In this document: positions 8,429-20,021 of the stretch, one piece after another
How the letters are laid out: every line of letters begins with the position of its first letter
How positions within the stretch are numbered: position 1 is the first letter of the stretch
Assembly (NCBI GenBank): GCA_016197185.1
Contig: JACPWH010000008.1
Span: 1 to 42,721, forward strand
Direction of reading: 5' to 3'
Origin: Ignavibacteriota bacterium
Lineage (GTDB): Bacteria > Bacteroidota > Ignavibacteria > Kapaibacteriales > UBA961
DNA: 42,721 nt
The notes under the pieces: generated by a model
The model's database searches: none
What the model was told of the DNA's origin: nothing
What the model saw: only the letters and a program-made list of their open reading frames with translations
Program-made: the position numbers and the translations under genes

Positions 8429-11236
8429 ATGAACCCAAAAATGTTTGTTACCGACCAATTTGTAGATCGTCATATCGGTCCTGATGCTAATGATAAACAG
8501 AAGATGCTTCAAACGATAGGTGTTGACTCCCTCGACCAACTGATAGACCAAACGATTCCCCCTGCAATTCGCCTTCAAAACCCGCTTTCAAGTATTAAAG
8601 CTCAAACAGAAACTGAATTCCTTGCGTCGCTCCGACAAGTTGCTTCCAAAAATAAAGTATTCAAGTCATATATAGGAATGGGGTATTATGATTGTACAAC
8701 TCCTCCTGTTATTCTTCGAAATGTTCTCGAAAACCCCGGATGGTACACACAGTACACACCTTATCAAGCAGAAATTTCACAGGGGCGTTTAGAGGCTTTG
8801 CTCAATTTTCAAACAATGATTATTGATCTGACAGGAATGCAAATTGCAAATGCATCCTTACTCGACGAAGCTACTGCAGCAGCAGAAGCAATGCACCTTT
8901 TTCATGCGTCAAAATCAAAAGAAGCAAATGAAAAACATGCTTTCTTTGTATCTGAAAATTGCTTTCCTCAAACAATTGACCTGCTTAAAACTCGTTCCGC
9001 ACCGCTCGGTATAGAACTTATCATTGGACCTGACGGAAACGGCGAAATATTCAATTATGCTGATTTCTGCACTGCTGCACATGAAAATCATGCTTTTGTA
9101 GCTGTTGCAGTAGATTTACTCAGTTTATGTCTGCTCACACCTCCCGGTGAATTTGGTGCAGACGTAGTATTGGGTTCCGCCCAACGTTTCGGTGTTCCGA
9201 TGGGTTACGGCGGACCTCATGCAGCATTTTTTGCCACAAAGGAGGATTTTAAACGTCAAATGCCCGGACGTATCATCGGTATTTCAATTGACTCAAGTGG
9301 AAAACCTGCACTCCGTATGGCACTCCAAACGAGAGAACAGCATATCCGCCGTGACAAGGCAACCAGTAATATTTGCACCGCTCAGGTGTTGCTTGCAGTA
9401 ATGTCGAGTATGTACGCTGTATATCATGGACCTAAAGGACTTCAGGCAATTGCAGAACGCACTCATGCTTTAACTTCCATGCTTGCTGCCGCTTCATCTA
9501 CAATCGGTTGTGTAATTGAAAACACTTCGTTTTTCGATACACTCAAATTCTCTTTCCCTAATGCTGAAATGGTACGACCCCTTGCAGAAGCAAACGGAAT
9601 TAATTTTAGATATTATGCAGATGGAGGAGTAGGCATTTCACTTGACGAAACAACAACTCACGCAGATGTTCAGTCAATACTTTATGTACTAGCCCCTGCT
9701 TTAGCAGGGAAAGCACAGCCTAATCATGAGTCTGCACCAAAGGGATTGCCGAAAGAACTTGTTCGTACTTCTGAGTTCATGAAACATTCTGTTTTCAACA
9801 GATACTATTCCGAGCATGAAATGTTGAGATACATGAAGCATTTGGAGAATAAGGATTTGTCACTCGTTCATTCGATGATTCCACTCGGAAGCTGTACGAT
9901 GAAACTGAATGCAACTACAGAAATGATACCGGTCACATGGCGTGAATTTGGAGGAATTCACCCGTTTGCCCCTCTTAATCAAACTGATGGTTATCAGGAA
10001 ATTTTCAAAAAATTAGAAGCGGCACTTTGTGAAATTACAGGCTTTGATGCTATTAGCTTGCAGCCGAATTCAGGTGCACAAGGTGAATATGCGGGATTGC
10101 TTGCTATTCGTGAATATCATCATTCACGAGGCGATTCTCACCGTAATGTTGCGCTTATTCCATCGTCCGCGCACGGTACAAACCCTGCAAGTGCAGTAAT
10201 GGCGGGTATGAAAGTTGTAGTAACCAAATGCGATGATATGGGTAATATCGATGTAGAGGATTTATTCAATAAAGCTGAACTTCATAAGGAAAATCTCGCT
10301 TGCTTGATGGTTACGTATCCATCCACACATGGAGTATTTGAAGAATCAATTGTCAGGCTTTGTGAAATCGTTCACGGTCATGGAGGACAGGTGTATATGG
10401 ATGGTGCAAATATGAACGCACAGGTTGGGCTTACGTCTCCACGAAATATCGGAGCGGATGTCTGCCACTTGAATCTTCATAAAACATTCTGTATTCCACA
10501 TGGTGGCGGTGGACCGGGTATGGGACCTATAGGAGTGCGTGAGCATTTAGCTCCCTTCCTTCCATCACATTCTGTGGTTGATAACGGTCGTTCTATTGCA
10601 CACGCTGTTTCGGCTGCTCCTTGGGGGAGTTCTTCTATTCTCCTTATCTCATGGGCATATATCCAAATGATGGGTAGTGACGGGCTGACGGAAGCTACAA
10701 AAATTGCGATTCTGAATGCAAACTATATCAAGGCACGTCTCGAAAAACATTTCCCAATTCTCTACCAGGGTTCACACGGTCGTGTTGCACACGAGATGAT
10801 AGTGGATATGCGTAAATTCAAACTTTCAGCAGGAATTGAAGTAGGGGATATTGCAAAACGCTTGATGGATTATGGTTTCCATGCTCCTACCGTATCATTC
10901 CCGGTTGCAGGAACGTTGATGATCGAGCCGACCGAGAGCGAGCCGATGGAAGAGCTTGACCGTTTCTGTGATGCACTTATCAGTATCGGTGAAGAAATCA
11001 TGGAAATTGAAGCCGGAACTCAAAGCAGGGAAGATAATGTTCTCAAAAACGCTCCACATACGGTAGCGGTAGTAACAGCAGACGAATGGACACATACTTA
11101 TTCACGTACAAAAGCTGCATATCCGCGTGTTTGGGTAAGAGATCATAAGTTCTGGCCATCGGTTGGACGTGTAAATGATACTCACGGTGATAGGACACTT
11201 ATCTGCACTTGTCCGCCGATTGAAGATTATCAATAG
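8429..11236 (+). CDS. gcvP: Glycine dehydrogenase (decarboxylating), P-protein
   Basis: 935 aa; [17 protein letters not shown]..., [25 protein letters not shown]-lysine motif; single-chain form. Confidence 0.97.
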   Translation: MNPKMFVTDQFVDRHIGPDANDKQKMLQTIGVDSLDQLIDQTIPPAIRLQNPLSSIKAQTETEFLASLRQVASKNKVFKSYIGMGYYDCTTPPVILRNVLENPGWYTQYTPYQAEISQGRLEALLNFQTMIIDLTGMQIANASLLDEATAAAEAMHLFHASKSKEANEKHAFFVSENCFPQTIDLLKTRSAPLGIELIIGPDGNGEIFNYADFCTAAHENHAFVAVAVDLLSLCLLTPPGEFGADVVLGSAQRFGVPMGYGGPHAAFFATKEDFKRQMPGRIIGISIDSSGKPALRMALQTREQHIRRDKATSNICTAQVLLAVMSSMYAVYHGPKGLQAIAERTHALTSMLAAASSTIGCVIENTSFFDTLKFSFPNAEMVRPLAEANGINFRYYADGGVGISLDETTTHADVQSILYVLAPALAGKAQPNHESAPKGLPKELVRTSEFMKHSVFNRYYSEHEMLRYMKHLENKDLSLVHSMIPLGSCTMKLNATTEMIPVTWREFGGIHPFAPLNQTDGYQEIFKKLEAALCEITGFDAISLQPNSGAQGEYAGLLAIREYHHSRGDSHRNVALIPSSAHGTNPASAVMAGMKVVVTKCDDMGNIDVEDLFNKAELHKENLACLMVTYPSTHGVFEESIVRLCEIVHGHGGQVYMDGANMNAQVGLTSPRNIGADVCHLNLHKTFCIPHGGGGPGMGPIGVREHLAPFLPSHSVVDNGRSIAHAVSAAPWGSSSILLISWAYIQMMGSDGLTEATKIAILNANYIKARLEKHFPILYQGSHGRVAHEMIVDMRKFKLSAGIEVGDIAKRLMDYGFHAPTVSFPVAGTLMIEPTESEPMEELDRFCDALISIGEEIMEIEAGTQSREDNVLKNAPHTVAVVTADEWTHTYSRTKAAYPRVWVRDHKFWPSVGRVNDTHGDRTLICTCPPIEDYQ

Positions 11237-11258
11237 AATGAGGATGATGTAATTATGA

Positions 11259-11287
11259 AAGCCGCTCTTATTTATTAAGGGCGGCTT
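11259..11287 (+). terminator. Rho-independent terminator after gcvP
   Basis: AAGCCGCTCTTA-TTTAT-TAAGGGCGGCTT then TTTA. Confidence 0.75.
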
Positions 11288-11307
11288 TTATGTATATCAG
11301 AATTTTT

Positions 11308-11365
11308 ACCACAAATGGAACAAAGAACACAAGAGAACTTTTGCCCCTTTTGTGTCTTTTGTGGT
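11308..11365. repeat. ACCACAAA...TTTGTGGT imperfect inverted repeat (CACAAAG-type)
   Basis: ACCACAAATGGAACAAAGAACACAAG...CCCCTTTTGTGTCTTTTGTGGT; similar sequence at 41969-42022 and 31101-31188. Confidence 0.6.
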
Positions 11366-11386
11366 TCAATAATAGTTGAAATTTCT

Positions 11387-11890
11387 ATGAATACAATATC
11401 AATACACGAAATCAAATCAAAGCGAATAAAAGAATACAAAAAGTTCTTAACAATAGGGTTAATAGATGATGAAGAGAACTTTAGAATTACCCCGAATGAT
11501 GATAGTAATGCTCACTTTCCAACCAAAGATACCGCAGATAGCTTCACACTAGGTGCGTATATTAGTGGAAATCTTGCCGGAGTAGTTAGCTTCACTCGAG
11601 ATGGAATTGACAGGGAAAAACTTCGGCACAAAGGAATACTGTTCAGAATGTATGTATCCAAAAATCATCGGGGCAATGGAATTGGAAAATTACTTATTGA
11701 AGGATTGCTCTATCGGGTAAAAACCCTTGGTAATATTGAACAAATAAACCTTACTGTAGTTTCAAACAATAACAATGCAAAATCCTTATATGAGAAATTT
11801 GGATTCAGAACTTTTGGAGTTGAAACAAATGCTATTAAGTGGAATGGTAAATATTTTGATGAGGAGCAGATGGTGCTGATGTTAAAATAG
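11387..11890 (+). CDS. GNAT family N-acetyltransferase
   Basis: LFRMYVSKNHRGNGIGKLLIEGLLYRV... SLYEKFGFRTFG; start at 11387 preferred because upstream codons overlap the intergenic repeat. Confidence 0.9.
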   Translation: MNTISIHEIKSKRIKEYKKFLTIGLIDDEENFRITPNDDSNAHFPTKDTADSFTLGAYISGNLAGVVSFTRDGIDREKLRHKGILFRMYVSKNHRGNGIGKLLIEGLLYRVKTLGNIEQINLTVVSNNNNAKSLYEKFGFRTFGVETNAIKWNGKYFDEEQMVLMLK

Positions 11891-11926
11891 AAAAAACAAA
11901 AACAATCTATGGAAGAGTATGCTTGT

Positions 11927-12062
11927 TCGGATAATATTTATTGATTATTTGCTTAAGGCTACTTGGTTTACTTTCACTCAATCCTTATTCTCAGTCGGAT
12001 TATATTTATTGATTATTTGCCTTAGGCTGTTTGGTTTACTATCACTCAATCCTTATCCTCAG
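11927..12062. repeat. Tandem direct repeat, period 68 bp, two copies
   Basis: tcggataatatttattgattatttgc-ttaaggct... and tcggattatatttattgattatttgccttaggct...; boundaries at 11927, 11995, 12063. Confidence 0.85.
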
Positions 12063-13116
12063 TCGGAAGATCTACTCCTTCACGAATAATACCACGGGCA
12101 CGCAACGTATCTTCTGCTGTAATATAACGTTTGCGATTAATCAGACTGCCACGTGAATCTAATGGAATCTGCGACATCGGTATCAACGCTTCTTCCACTT
12201 CCATCGGTTTATCGGGTAGGGGAATGGTAATATCTTTATTAGTAGTAAGTTCACGCCAAGGACCTCCCCAACGTCTCGAAAAATCAAATACATCCAAAAT
12301 AATGACAGGTGTACCCGTAAAAGGAATGAATTGATGCTTTTCTTTATCAATCTTAGCACCTCTAACCCATTTGAACAGCCACTCAGCATCAGCCAAAAAC
12401 TGCCTGACACAAGAATGGGACACTGGACGTCCCGGCATTTCAAACTGATGAAACGCACTACCCGCCTGTAAATGAAAATTAACCGTAAAAGGAAGAACCC
12501 AACTGCTGTCGAGAGATGAATGGCGCAGACGGGATTTCCAATTGACCCCATATCGTCCGGGGAAACTCGGCTTACGTTCCTCACCTGAATTGCAAGCGGC
12601 AAACCGTACTAATCTTCCGCTGTCATAACAGGCATAGCATTGATATTTAGGAGAGACAAATACAATCTTCGGAATTGTATCTCCGGCTGGATAATACTGA
12701 GGGAAAATGGAATATGCTCGCAAATCCTTAAAAATCGAATCAGGAATAACCACTGTATCTTTTATATGATAGAACTGAATATCCTTACGATTAACTGTAG
12801 TAAAAGCGCGATACCCATCCATTGTCTCAGGGGCTTTCGCATACACTTTTCTAATGGAATCAAGAAGCTGCTTGTCCAAAACGAAACGGCTATAATGAAC
12901 TACAGGAAACCTCTCATTGCCTTCCTTAATCTTAGCGGCACGGGTAGAATCAATCTTAAATTTGCGGACAGAATCAATCTTATGGAGGGAGTCCCGAACG
13001 AATTGTGCTCGCTCTTCTGCTGAATTATCAGGGCGGTTGCAACCCGAAACTATGGTGAGTATAATAGCTGCACTAACTATTGCGCGGAATAAAAAGTGCT
13101 TGACAAATAACAGCAT
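12046..13116 (-). CDS. L,D-transpeptidase (YkuD/ErfK family) lipoprotein
   Basis: HQFEMPGRPVSHSCVRQFLADAEWLFKWV matches the YkuD catalytic SHxC(V/I)R motif; lipobox VSGCNRPD. Confidence 0.85.
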   Translation of the reverse strand: MLLFVKHFLFRAIVSAAIILTIVSGCNRPDNSAEERAQFVRDSLHKIDSVRKFKIDSTRAAKIKEGNERFPVVHYSRFVLDKQLLDSIRKVYAKAPETMDGYRAFTTVNRKDIQFYHIKDTVVIPDSIFKDLRAYSIFPQYYPAGDTIPKIVFVSPKYQCYACYDSGRLVRFAACNSGEERKPSFPGRYGVNWKSRLRHSSLDSSWVLPFTVNFHLQAGSAFHQFEMPGRPVSHSCVRQFLADAEWLFKWVRGAKIDKEKHQFIPFTGTPVIILDVFDFSRRWGGPWRELTTNKDITIPLPDKPMEVEEALIPMSQIPLDSRGSLINRKRYITAEDTLRARGIIREGVDLPTEDKD

Positions 13117-13231
13117 GAAAAATTATTGAAAGAAAGGATAATGTGACTAATTCTAAAAACTTACTGCAAAATAACTGTTTTAGAGGAGATAATAGGTATT
13201 CTCATCAGCAAAAATTATGCCGCGACAGACA

Positions 13232-13767
13232 TTATCTTCGTAAATAGCCATTTTCTGCCAAATATTTTCCCATTCCGTCATACGTTTCATCATCTGTTGG
13301 GGTATTTGCTGCCAGACCGTCCACATAACGGTTATACATACAAAATGTAGCTGCAATCAGAACTGTATCGTGAATTTCCATGTCGTTTGCACCAAATTTT
13401 CGAGCATGGGTAATATCTTCAACTGTAACGAAACGTCCACCCTGTTGAACATTTGAAGCAATAGTAAGTAATGCTTTCATTTTATCAGAAATAGGGGCAT
13501 TTTCAAAATTATCCAAAACACCTATAACAAGTTCTTGCGTATTCCCGGGTAAATGCCAAGCGGTGGCAGAATGACTTTTTGTGCAGAATTCACACTTGTT
13601 TTGTGAGGATACAAAAGCAGCAATCAATTCTCTTTCGCAGGAGTAAGAGGGGATTCTCCACGCAGTAAAATTTGAGCAAGCTCAAGCATCGGCTTTGCAG
13701 TTTCCCGTCGAAAAGAAAACAGGCTGCCGATTCCGGCTGAATTAGGTGGAGTAGGGATATGTGGCAT
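13232..13767 (-). pseudogene. AhpD/carboxymuconolactone decarboxylase-like peroxidase-related protein, frameshifted
   Basis: ORF 13232-13627 has SSQNKCEFCTKSHSATAW; upstream ATG at 13767 encodes MPHIPTPPNSAGIGSLFSFRRETAKPMLELAQILLRGESPLTPAKEN*, joining in another frame at CCTGCGAAAGAGAATTG near 13635. Confidence 0.75.
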
Positions 13768-13805
13768 CTTTGATTGTTTGATTTGTTTTTTATAAAAAAC
13801 AACAG

Positions 13806-16487
13806 TTAGTGTCTTACTAAAACACGAACCATTTTAGAATCGGAATTTGAAGAAAGAACACCGAAGAATACACCTGAATCCAAATTACTAACATCTACTT
13901 GCCAGTCTCACAAAGCATTTTTTTGTCCATTCCTGACATAATTGCCCAATATATCATAGATTATACATGAAGTGGCAACAAAATCATTACTTGAACTGAT
14001 GCTTACTATCTCATCTGCTGGAAGAGGGTAAATCCTCACTTCATCACTATGAATAGGGATTTCTTCTCCTACATCTTCTAAAATCGTATGATCACCCGGA
14101 ATATCAACATTGTTTAAAAGTACTCCGTTGCATCCGTCTGACTGACCATAATCTTCCAAAGTTCTGCTTTTGCCTCCATAGCCTCCTCTGAAATCAAAAT
14201 TTGCTCCATTTGGAACAGCAGGTAGTGAAAACCCTATTACGCCTCCTCCTCCTCCGCCGCCGGGTCCATCCCTATGGACAGTAACACCTCCACCACTGCC
14301 TCCATAAGATTCTATAGAAAGATTTCCAACAATCTTGTTTGACTTGATGATAACAGTACCACCGCCACCACCTCCACCGGCACCATCGTATGGAGCACTT
14401 TCTACAGACTTTCCTTTTGCAGAAATTTGACCTCCTCCAGCAACAATTACATTAGCGTCAATGATAATAATTCCACCTCCATTACCTCCGTTTGTACCTG
14501 TTGCTTCATTGGAATGACCTGCACCTCCGCCACCACCCATGAAGATTTTGTTTCCTGTATTGTCTATAGGGTATCCTCCGATACCCTGCGCATCTTCTTT
14601 ACTACCTTTTTCCATCAGATCCCATCCAAATCCACCATTTCCTCCACATCCTCCGTTTGCACCTCCACCTCCACCGGCATTATGGTTATTACCTCCACCC
14701 CCTGCATTTGCAACAGCCCCTCGAGCAGCTCGATGTTCATTGCCGAGATAATTGGAAATACCATTTCCTTTAAGTGCATACTTGGATGAATCCTCTTTGG
14801 CGAAGTAGGCATCTAAATGTTCCTGCGCAGTAGCAACAGCATTAACAGCCTTACCACCGGAAAAACCTGCACCATCAGCAATTATGGATTGGTGTAACTT
14901 CAGTGTATCTGAGACTGAGAATGCAATTACACCGAAGATTGTATCATTCCATGTAGGGCATAATAACTTATCGGATATTGTTAAGTTTTTGAATTCGGGA
15001 ACTCGAAGAATTTGGATTTTTCCATTCATATCGTATGGGCGAACTAATGGTTTACTGAGGGTTATAATGTTATCTTTAACGCTTTCAACACGAATAAACT
15101 CATAATTACCTGCACTTGAGTATGATGTAACTTTACCATATGATTTCTCTGGAGAAGAGTTTACTTCCACACCCTGCATCTGAATAATAAGAAGTTTGTT
15201 GTCAGGACAAAGACTTATAGAATATGGGGTTGTTAAAGTTTTTCTATCCAAAGATATACTGACGACAGATGTATACAGGTTAGGTAATTGAAGTGATTCA
15301 GCACTATTTTGGTTACATGGGGTATTGATAGGTTCGAGAATTTCAACAGAGGATAAAATTACTTCACCTTTGCCACTTCCACCTATTGCCACAATTGTTT
15401 TATCGGATTGATTTTTAATTGAGGGTAAAGATACTGTACAAAAAGTATTCCTGGGAATGTTAAGGTTCGGACCGGCAGATGTTTGAAAATTGTTAAGATT
15501 AAACCATTCACATTTGTTAGTAACAGTACAATCGTAATACATATCTTTATCGTCAATAATGCCACCCATTATTAACACCAAGCTATTATTAAACTCAGAA
15601 ACAGAATTTCTGAATCTGCTGTCCAATGTTTTGCCGACACGATTGAATTTTCCAAGGTCTTCAATGTAAATATCACGTGAAAAAGTTGTTTTGTTATCTT
15701 CTTTAACACTGCCTCCATACAATAAGAGCTTATTATTCGACAACTTGGTCATGTTTGGTTTTTGTACCTTCTCATTGAGTGTATCGATCTGTTTCCATTT
15801 TTCTGTTACCATGTTGTAAGAATAAATATATTTACTTCTTGTGCTGTTCGCACCTGCTTCTCTACCACCGAATACAACCAGTTTGCCATCGGATGTATAG
15901 CCGCTGACACCATCACTGATTGGGGAAACATAGTTACCAATCAAACGGCTTGTACCGGTATTAATATCAAAAATTTCTGCATCAGGCATTACAGTGTAAT
16001 ATGAATCATTATGCCTGCCGCCAACAACTAAGATTTCATGATCGTTAATAAATTCTGCATTGTGCTGAAATCTCGGTATGATTAAGTTACCAAGAACTTT
16101 CCAAGTTCTTGTCTTTTTATCAAAAAGCTCACAAGATTTTGTAACTCCGGTGGAAGGATCGTTTGAAAATCCGCTAACTACAACAATATTTGAATCTTTG
16201 GTTAATAACGAAATAAAAGTATGTCGCGGAATGTTCATACTTGATGCCATTGATATTGTTCCCTTACTTATATCAATAATTTCACAGGAAGACAATGGAG
16301 TTCCAACTGCTCCGGCAATACTCGTTCCTCCGATAACAAGAACTTCAGTGTTGCTAATCTGAACAGCGCAATGACGATGGCGAGGAAATTTCAAATCACC
16401 GAATTTTTCCCAAACCAATTGGGCTGAAAGTGAACTCGTAAAAATCAATAGGAATAATGAGCAAAGAAATAGTATTAATTTTTTCAT
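13806..16487 (-). CDS. Secreted Kelch-repeat plus glycine-rich protein with T9SS-type CTD, interrupted by in-frame TGA at 13908-13910
   Basis: Track ORF 13908-16487; Kelch-like repeats and GGGGGxG tract; reading continues in frame as *DWQVDVSNLDSGVFFGVLSSNSDSKMVRVLVRH* to 13806. Confidence 0.8.
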
Positions 16488-16865
16488 AATTAGTATATAA
16501 TAAAAATGGAAACAGCATTACGATAATTCGTTTAAGCATTTCTAAAGTTCGATTTGACGGCTCTTACAATAGTTTTCTGCAAAATTATAAAAATATTTGC
16601 AATGAACTGAATGTGACTAGTCTGTATATTTCCTGTATATAGATTTTTACAGCAAAGAATTGACAGAATTCTTATTCTTTGATTTGTGTTTTGAATGACT
16701 AAATTCCTCTTCAATTCTTATTTTCTTACATTCATCATCACACGGTAAAAAAAAGTATTGCATAAAGTAGCAGATTTTTTGTTAAAATGCAGTATCTGAG
16801 TGGTATTTTTGCTACAGATAAAAATTAAACTCAAAAAAAAGTTCTCACTTTCTAAGGAATCAACA

Positions 16866-18152
16866 ATGACATTTCGTTATAACTCCGGTTTTGGTAATGA
16901 ATTTGCTTCAGAGGCAATTGAAGGTTCACTCCCCAAAGGTCAAAACTCTCCTCAAAAAGCTCCTTTCGGCTTATATGCAGAACAAGTGAGCGGAACTGCA
17001 TTTACGGCACCCCGTCATACTAATCAAAGAAGTTGGTTATATCGTATCCGTCCTTCAGTAGTTCATAAACCATATAAGCAGATTACGAACGGACGCATAC
17101 GCTCTTCTCCATTTGATGAGGTGACAACTCCTCCAAATCAACTTCGCTGGAGTCCGATACCGATGCCTATGAACAAAGTAAATTTTGTAGAAGGAATTGT
17201 TACCATGGCCGGGAATGGTGATTCGACAGTTCACTCTGGTGTTGGCATTCATGTGTATGCAGCTAATGACTCTATGATTAATACTTTTTTCTATGATGCT
17301 GACGGCGAGATGCTGATTGTTCCCCAACAAGGGCGTTTGGTTATATTTACTGAAATGGGATATTTGGAAGTTGCTCCGGGTGAGATTTGTGTGATTCCAA
17401 GAGGGATAAAGTTCCGTGTAGAGCTTCCTGACGGTGCATCCCGCGGATATATTTGTGAAAATTATGGAACTATGTTCCGTTTGCCCGACTTGGGACCGAT
17501 TGGTGCCAACGGTCTTGCTAATCCCCGTGATTTTTTAACACCGGTAGCTGCATACGAAGATAAGGAAGGTGAGTTCAAAGTTATTGCAAAATTCTTAGGG
17601 AATTTATGGGAATCTCAGCTTGACCATTCGCCTCTGAATGTAGTGGCTTGGCACGGAAATTATGCGCCGTATAAATACGATCTGGCAAATTTCAATTGTA
17701 TCAATACGGTAACTTTCGATCATCCCGATCCTTCGATTTATACCGTTTTGACTGCTCCGAGCGAAATTCCAGGAACTGCCAATTGTGATTTTGTAATATT
17801 TCCTCCGCGTTGGATGGTTGCAGAGCATACCTTCCGTCCACCATGGTTTCATCGTAACTTTATGAATGAGTTTATGGGATTGATATTTGGTGCGTATGAT
17901 GCAAAAGCCGAAGGATTTGTTCCGGGTGGATGCAGTTTGCATAATTGTATGTCAGGCCACGGACCCGATGCAGCTACATACCAAAAGGCGAGTACTTCTG
18001 AACTTAAACCGCACTACTTGGATAATACTTTGGCGTTTATGTTTGAAACAAGGTTTGTATGCCGCCCAACAAAATATGCTCTTGAAAACGGTGAATTGCA
18101 AATGGATTATTTCGAATGCTGGCAAGGCTTAAAGCCTGAGTTTGGAAGGTAA
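16866..18152 (+). CDS. hmgA: Homogentisate 1,2-dioxygenase
   Basis: [75 protein letters not shown]. Confidence 0.97.
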   Translation: MTFRYNSGFGNEFASEAIEGSLPKGQNSPQKAPFGLYAEQVSGTAFTAPRHTNQRSWLYRIRPSVVHKPYKQITNGRIRSSPFDEVTTPPNQLRWSPIPMPMNKVNFVEGIVTMAGNGDSTVHSGVGIHVYAANDSMINTFFYDADGEMLIVPQQGRLVIFTEMGYLEVAPGEICVIPRGIKFRVELPDGASRGYICENYGTMFRLPDLGPIGANGLANPRDFLTPVAAYEDKEGEFKVIAKFLGNLWESQLDHSPLNVVAWHGNYAPYKYDLANFNCINTVTFDHPDPSIYTVLTAPSEIPGTANCDFVIFPPRWMVAEHTFRPPWFHRNFMNEFMGLIFGAYDAKAEGFVPGGCSLHNCMSGHGPDAATYQKASTSELKPHYLDNTLAFMFETRFVCRPTKYALENGELQMDYFECWQGLKPEFGR

Positions 18153-18285
18153 AGAGGGGAGTGGAATCTGGAATTATTTTAGTCGTAATGCGTGAAACAG
18201 CATTCTTTTACAATTTTCTATTTGAAAGACAGTTATCGAAACAATTTCTTCAAATCGTCAAAAAAAAATACTGCAATTAGTAGTT

Positions 18286-19998
18286 GTGTATGCTCTCCTA
18301 TCAGGTATGTGGATATTCTTTTCAGAAAAACTTATAGTATTTCTCTTTGCCGATAGTTTTGAGAAATTACAAGGATATTCAATTGGCAAGGGAATGTTTT
18401 TCGTTGCCACTACTTCATGGCTCTTTTACTTGTTTTGTAGGAAATGGCAGCGATATTTAGAAAAAGTTGAAGTGAATCTGGTTGAACATAAGCAAGAAGC
18501 AGTAAATGAAGAATCAAAATACAAAAGTGTTTTTGATGTTGCTAATGATGCACTGTTTATCATTGACCGCGAAAATCTGAAATTTATTGAAGTTAATGAA
18601 ACCGCGTGCAAAATGTATGGTTATAAGAGGGATGAATTTTTTAACGATTTGATTGTTCTTGATTTATCTGCTCAGCTTACCGAATCAAAGTTGGCAATTG
18701 CTCAGGAAGCTGTTCGTGTTGAATACAGACTTCACAAAAAATCTGACGGAACGAAGTTTCCGGTTGATATAACTATGACTTATTTCATGTTGAACAATCA
18801 TCCTGTTATGGCAGTATCTATTCGAGATATGACAACTCATTTCGAACTTGTAAAAAATCTTAAAAACAATGAACAAGAGTACATTAATGCCCAGATAATG
18901 GGAAATATTGGAAGCTGGAATTGGGATATGCGTACAAATGTTGTTTCGTGGTCTCCGGGGCTGTACAGGATTTTTGGAATTTCTCCTGAGGTTCATCCTA
19001 GTTCGGAAAAAGAGTACTTTTCTCTAATTCATCCTGATGACAGGGAAATGGTAGAAGAAAAAATCAACGGACTTTATGAAAATTTTCAACCTGCCTTATG
19101 GGAATCACGAATTATTCGTCCGAGCGGTGAGATACGGTATTTAATGTCCCAATGTATTATTGTAACAGATGAAATGGGAGTTCCTATTGAGCTTGTAGGG
19201 ACTGATGCGGATATTACCGACAGCAAAATAGCAGAGAATGAAATTCTTAAGCTTAATCATGAGCTTGAAGATCGTGTTGAAGAGCGTACTCGTGAACTAA
19301 TGATGAGCATTGATGAAAAAGATGAAATACTCGGAATCGCAGCTCATGATTTGAGAAATCCCATAGGTGGTATTTTGTTGCAAAGCGGACTGATTAAAAT
19401 GTACTGTGAAAAGGGACGTATAGACGAAGCTCGAAACAGAATTGGAGAAATTGAAAAATCAGTTGAACGAATGAATGATATTATTACCAACCTTCTGAAT
19501 ACTCATGCTTTAGAATCGGGTAAATATACCATTGAACTAACATCCTTCGACTCACAGGATTTAATCAAAAATGCCATAGATATGTTCCAAGAACAGGCTT
19601 TATTGAGAAATATTCAGATTCATTGGAAGAAAAACAGTAATATGTCGATATATGCAGACAGTAAAGCTTTTTTGGATGTTATTGAAAATCTAATTTCAAA
19701 TGCGATAAAGTACTCACCTCTCGAAAAAAATATATGGATTAATACTGAAAATGAAAATAATAAGGTAAGGGTGAGTATTAAAGATGAAGGACCGGGAATT
19801 ACAGATGAGGATAAATCAAAACTATTTAAGAAATTTGCTCGACTTTCAGCAAAACCTACGGGTGGTGAAAGTTCAACAGGTTTAGGACTTTCAATCGTTA
19901 AGAAATTAGTAGAAGCAATGCATGGAAACGTTTGGGCAGAAAGTAATAAGGGAGAAGGTGCAACTTTTATAGTTGAACTGCCTGTATCTTTGAATTAG
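18286..19998 (+). CDS. PAS-domain sensor histidine kinase
   Basis: N-terminal TM segment; PAS domains (VANDALFIIDRENLKFIEVNETACKMYGY); AAHDLRNPIGG H-box; GLGLSIVKKLVEAMHGNVWAES. GTG start, uncertain. Confidence 0.92.
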   Translation: MYALLSGMWIFFSEKLIVFLFADSFEKLQGYSIGKGMFFVATTSWLFYLFCRKWQRYLEKVEVNLVEHKQEAVNEESKYKSVFDVANDALFIIDRENLKFIEVNETACKMYGYKRDEFFNDLIVLDLSAQLTESKLAIAQEAVRVEYRLHKKSDGTKFPVDITMTYFMLNNHPVMAVSIRDMTTHFELVKNLKNNEQEYINAQIMGNIGSWNWDMRTNVVSWSPGLYRIFGISPEVHPSSEKEYFSLIHPDDREMVEEKINGLYENFQPALWESRIIRPSGEIRYLMSQCIIVTDEMGVPIELVGTDADITDSKIAENEILKLNHELEDRVEERTRELMMSIDEKDEILGIAAHDLRNPIGGILLQSGLIKMYCEKGRIDEARNRIGEIEKSVERMNDIITNLLNTHALESGKYTIELTSFDSQDLIKNAIDMFQEQALLRNIQIHWKKNSNMSIYADSKAFLDVIENLISNAIKYSPLEKNIWINTENENNKVRVSIKDEGPGITDEDKSKLFKKFARLSAKPTGGESSTGLGLSIVKKLVEAMHGNVWAESNKGEGATFIVELPVSLN

Positions 19999-20021
19999 AA
20001 TAAATTAATGCCTTTTCGTAT

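Noticed and set aside
12131-13129. Several antisense or alternate-frame ORFs inside the L,D-transpeptidase gene
   Set aside because: Shadow ORFs; the minus-strand YkuD protein has clear motif support.
13627-13640. Programmed -1 frameshift at GCGAAAG in the AhpD-like gene
   Set aside because: GCG AAA G does not present an in-frame X-XXY-YYZ heptamer, and no programmed frameshift is known for this family; mutation or sequencing error preferred.
13908-13910. Selenocysteine or TGA-Trp recoding
   Set aside because: Other genes in the window end cleanly at TGA, and the position lies in a sorting domain with no expected Cys/Sec.
14427-14789. Plus-strand ORFs rich in Ser/Thr/Pro (14427-14789, 14539-14751)
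   Set aside because: Antisense shadow of the glycine-rich tract on the minus strand.
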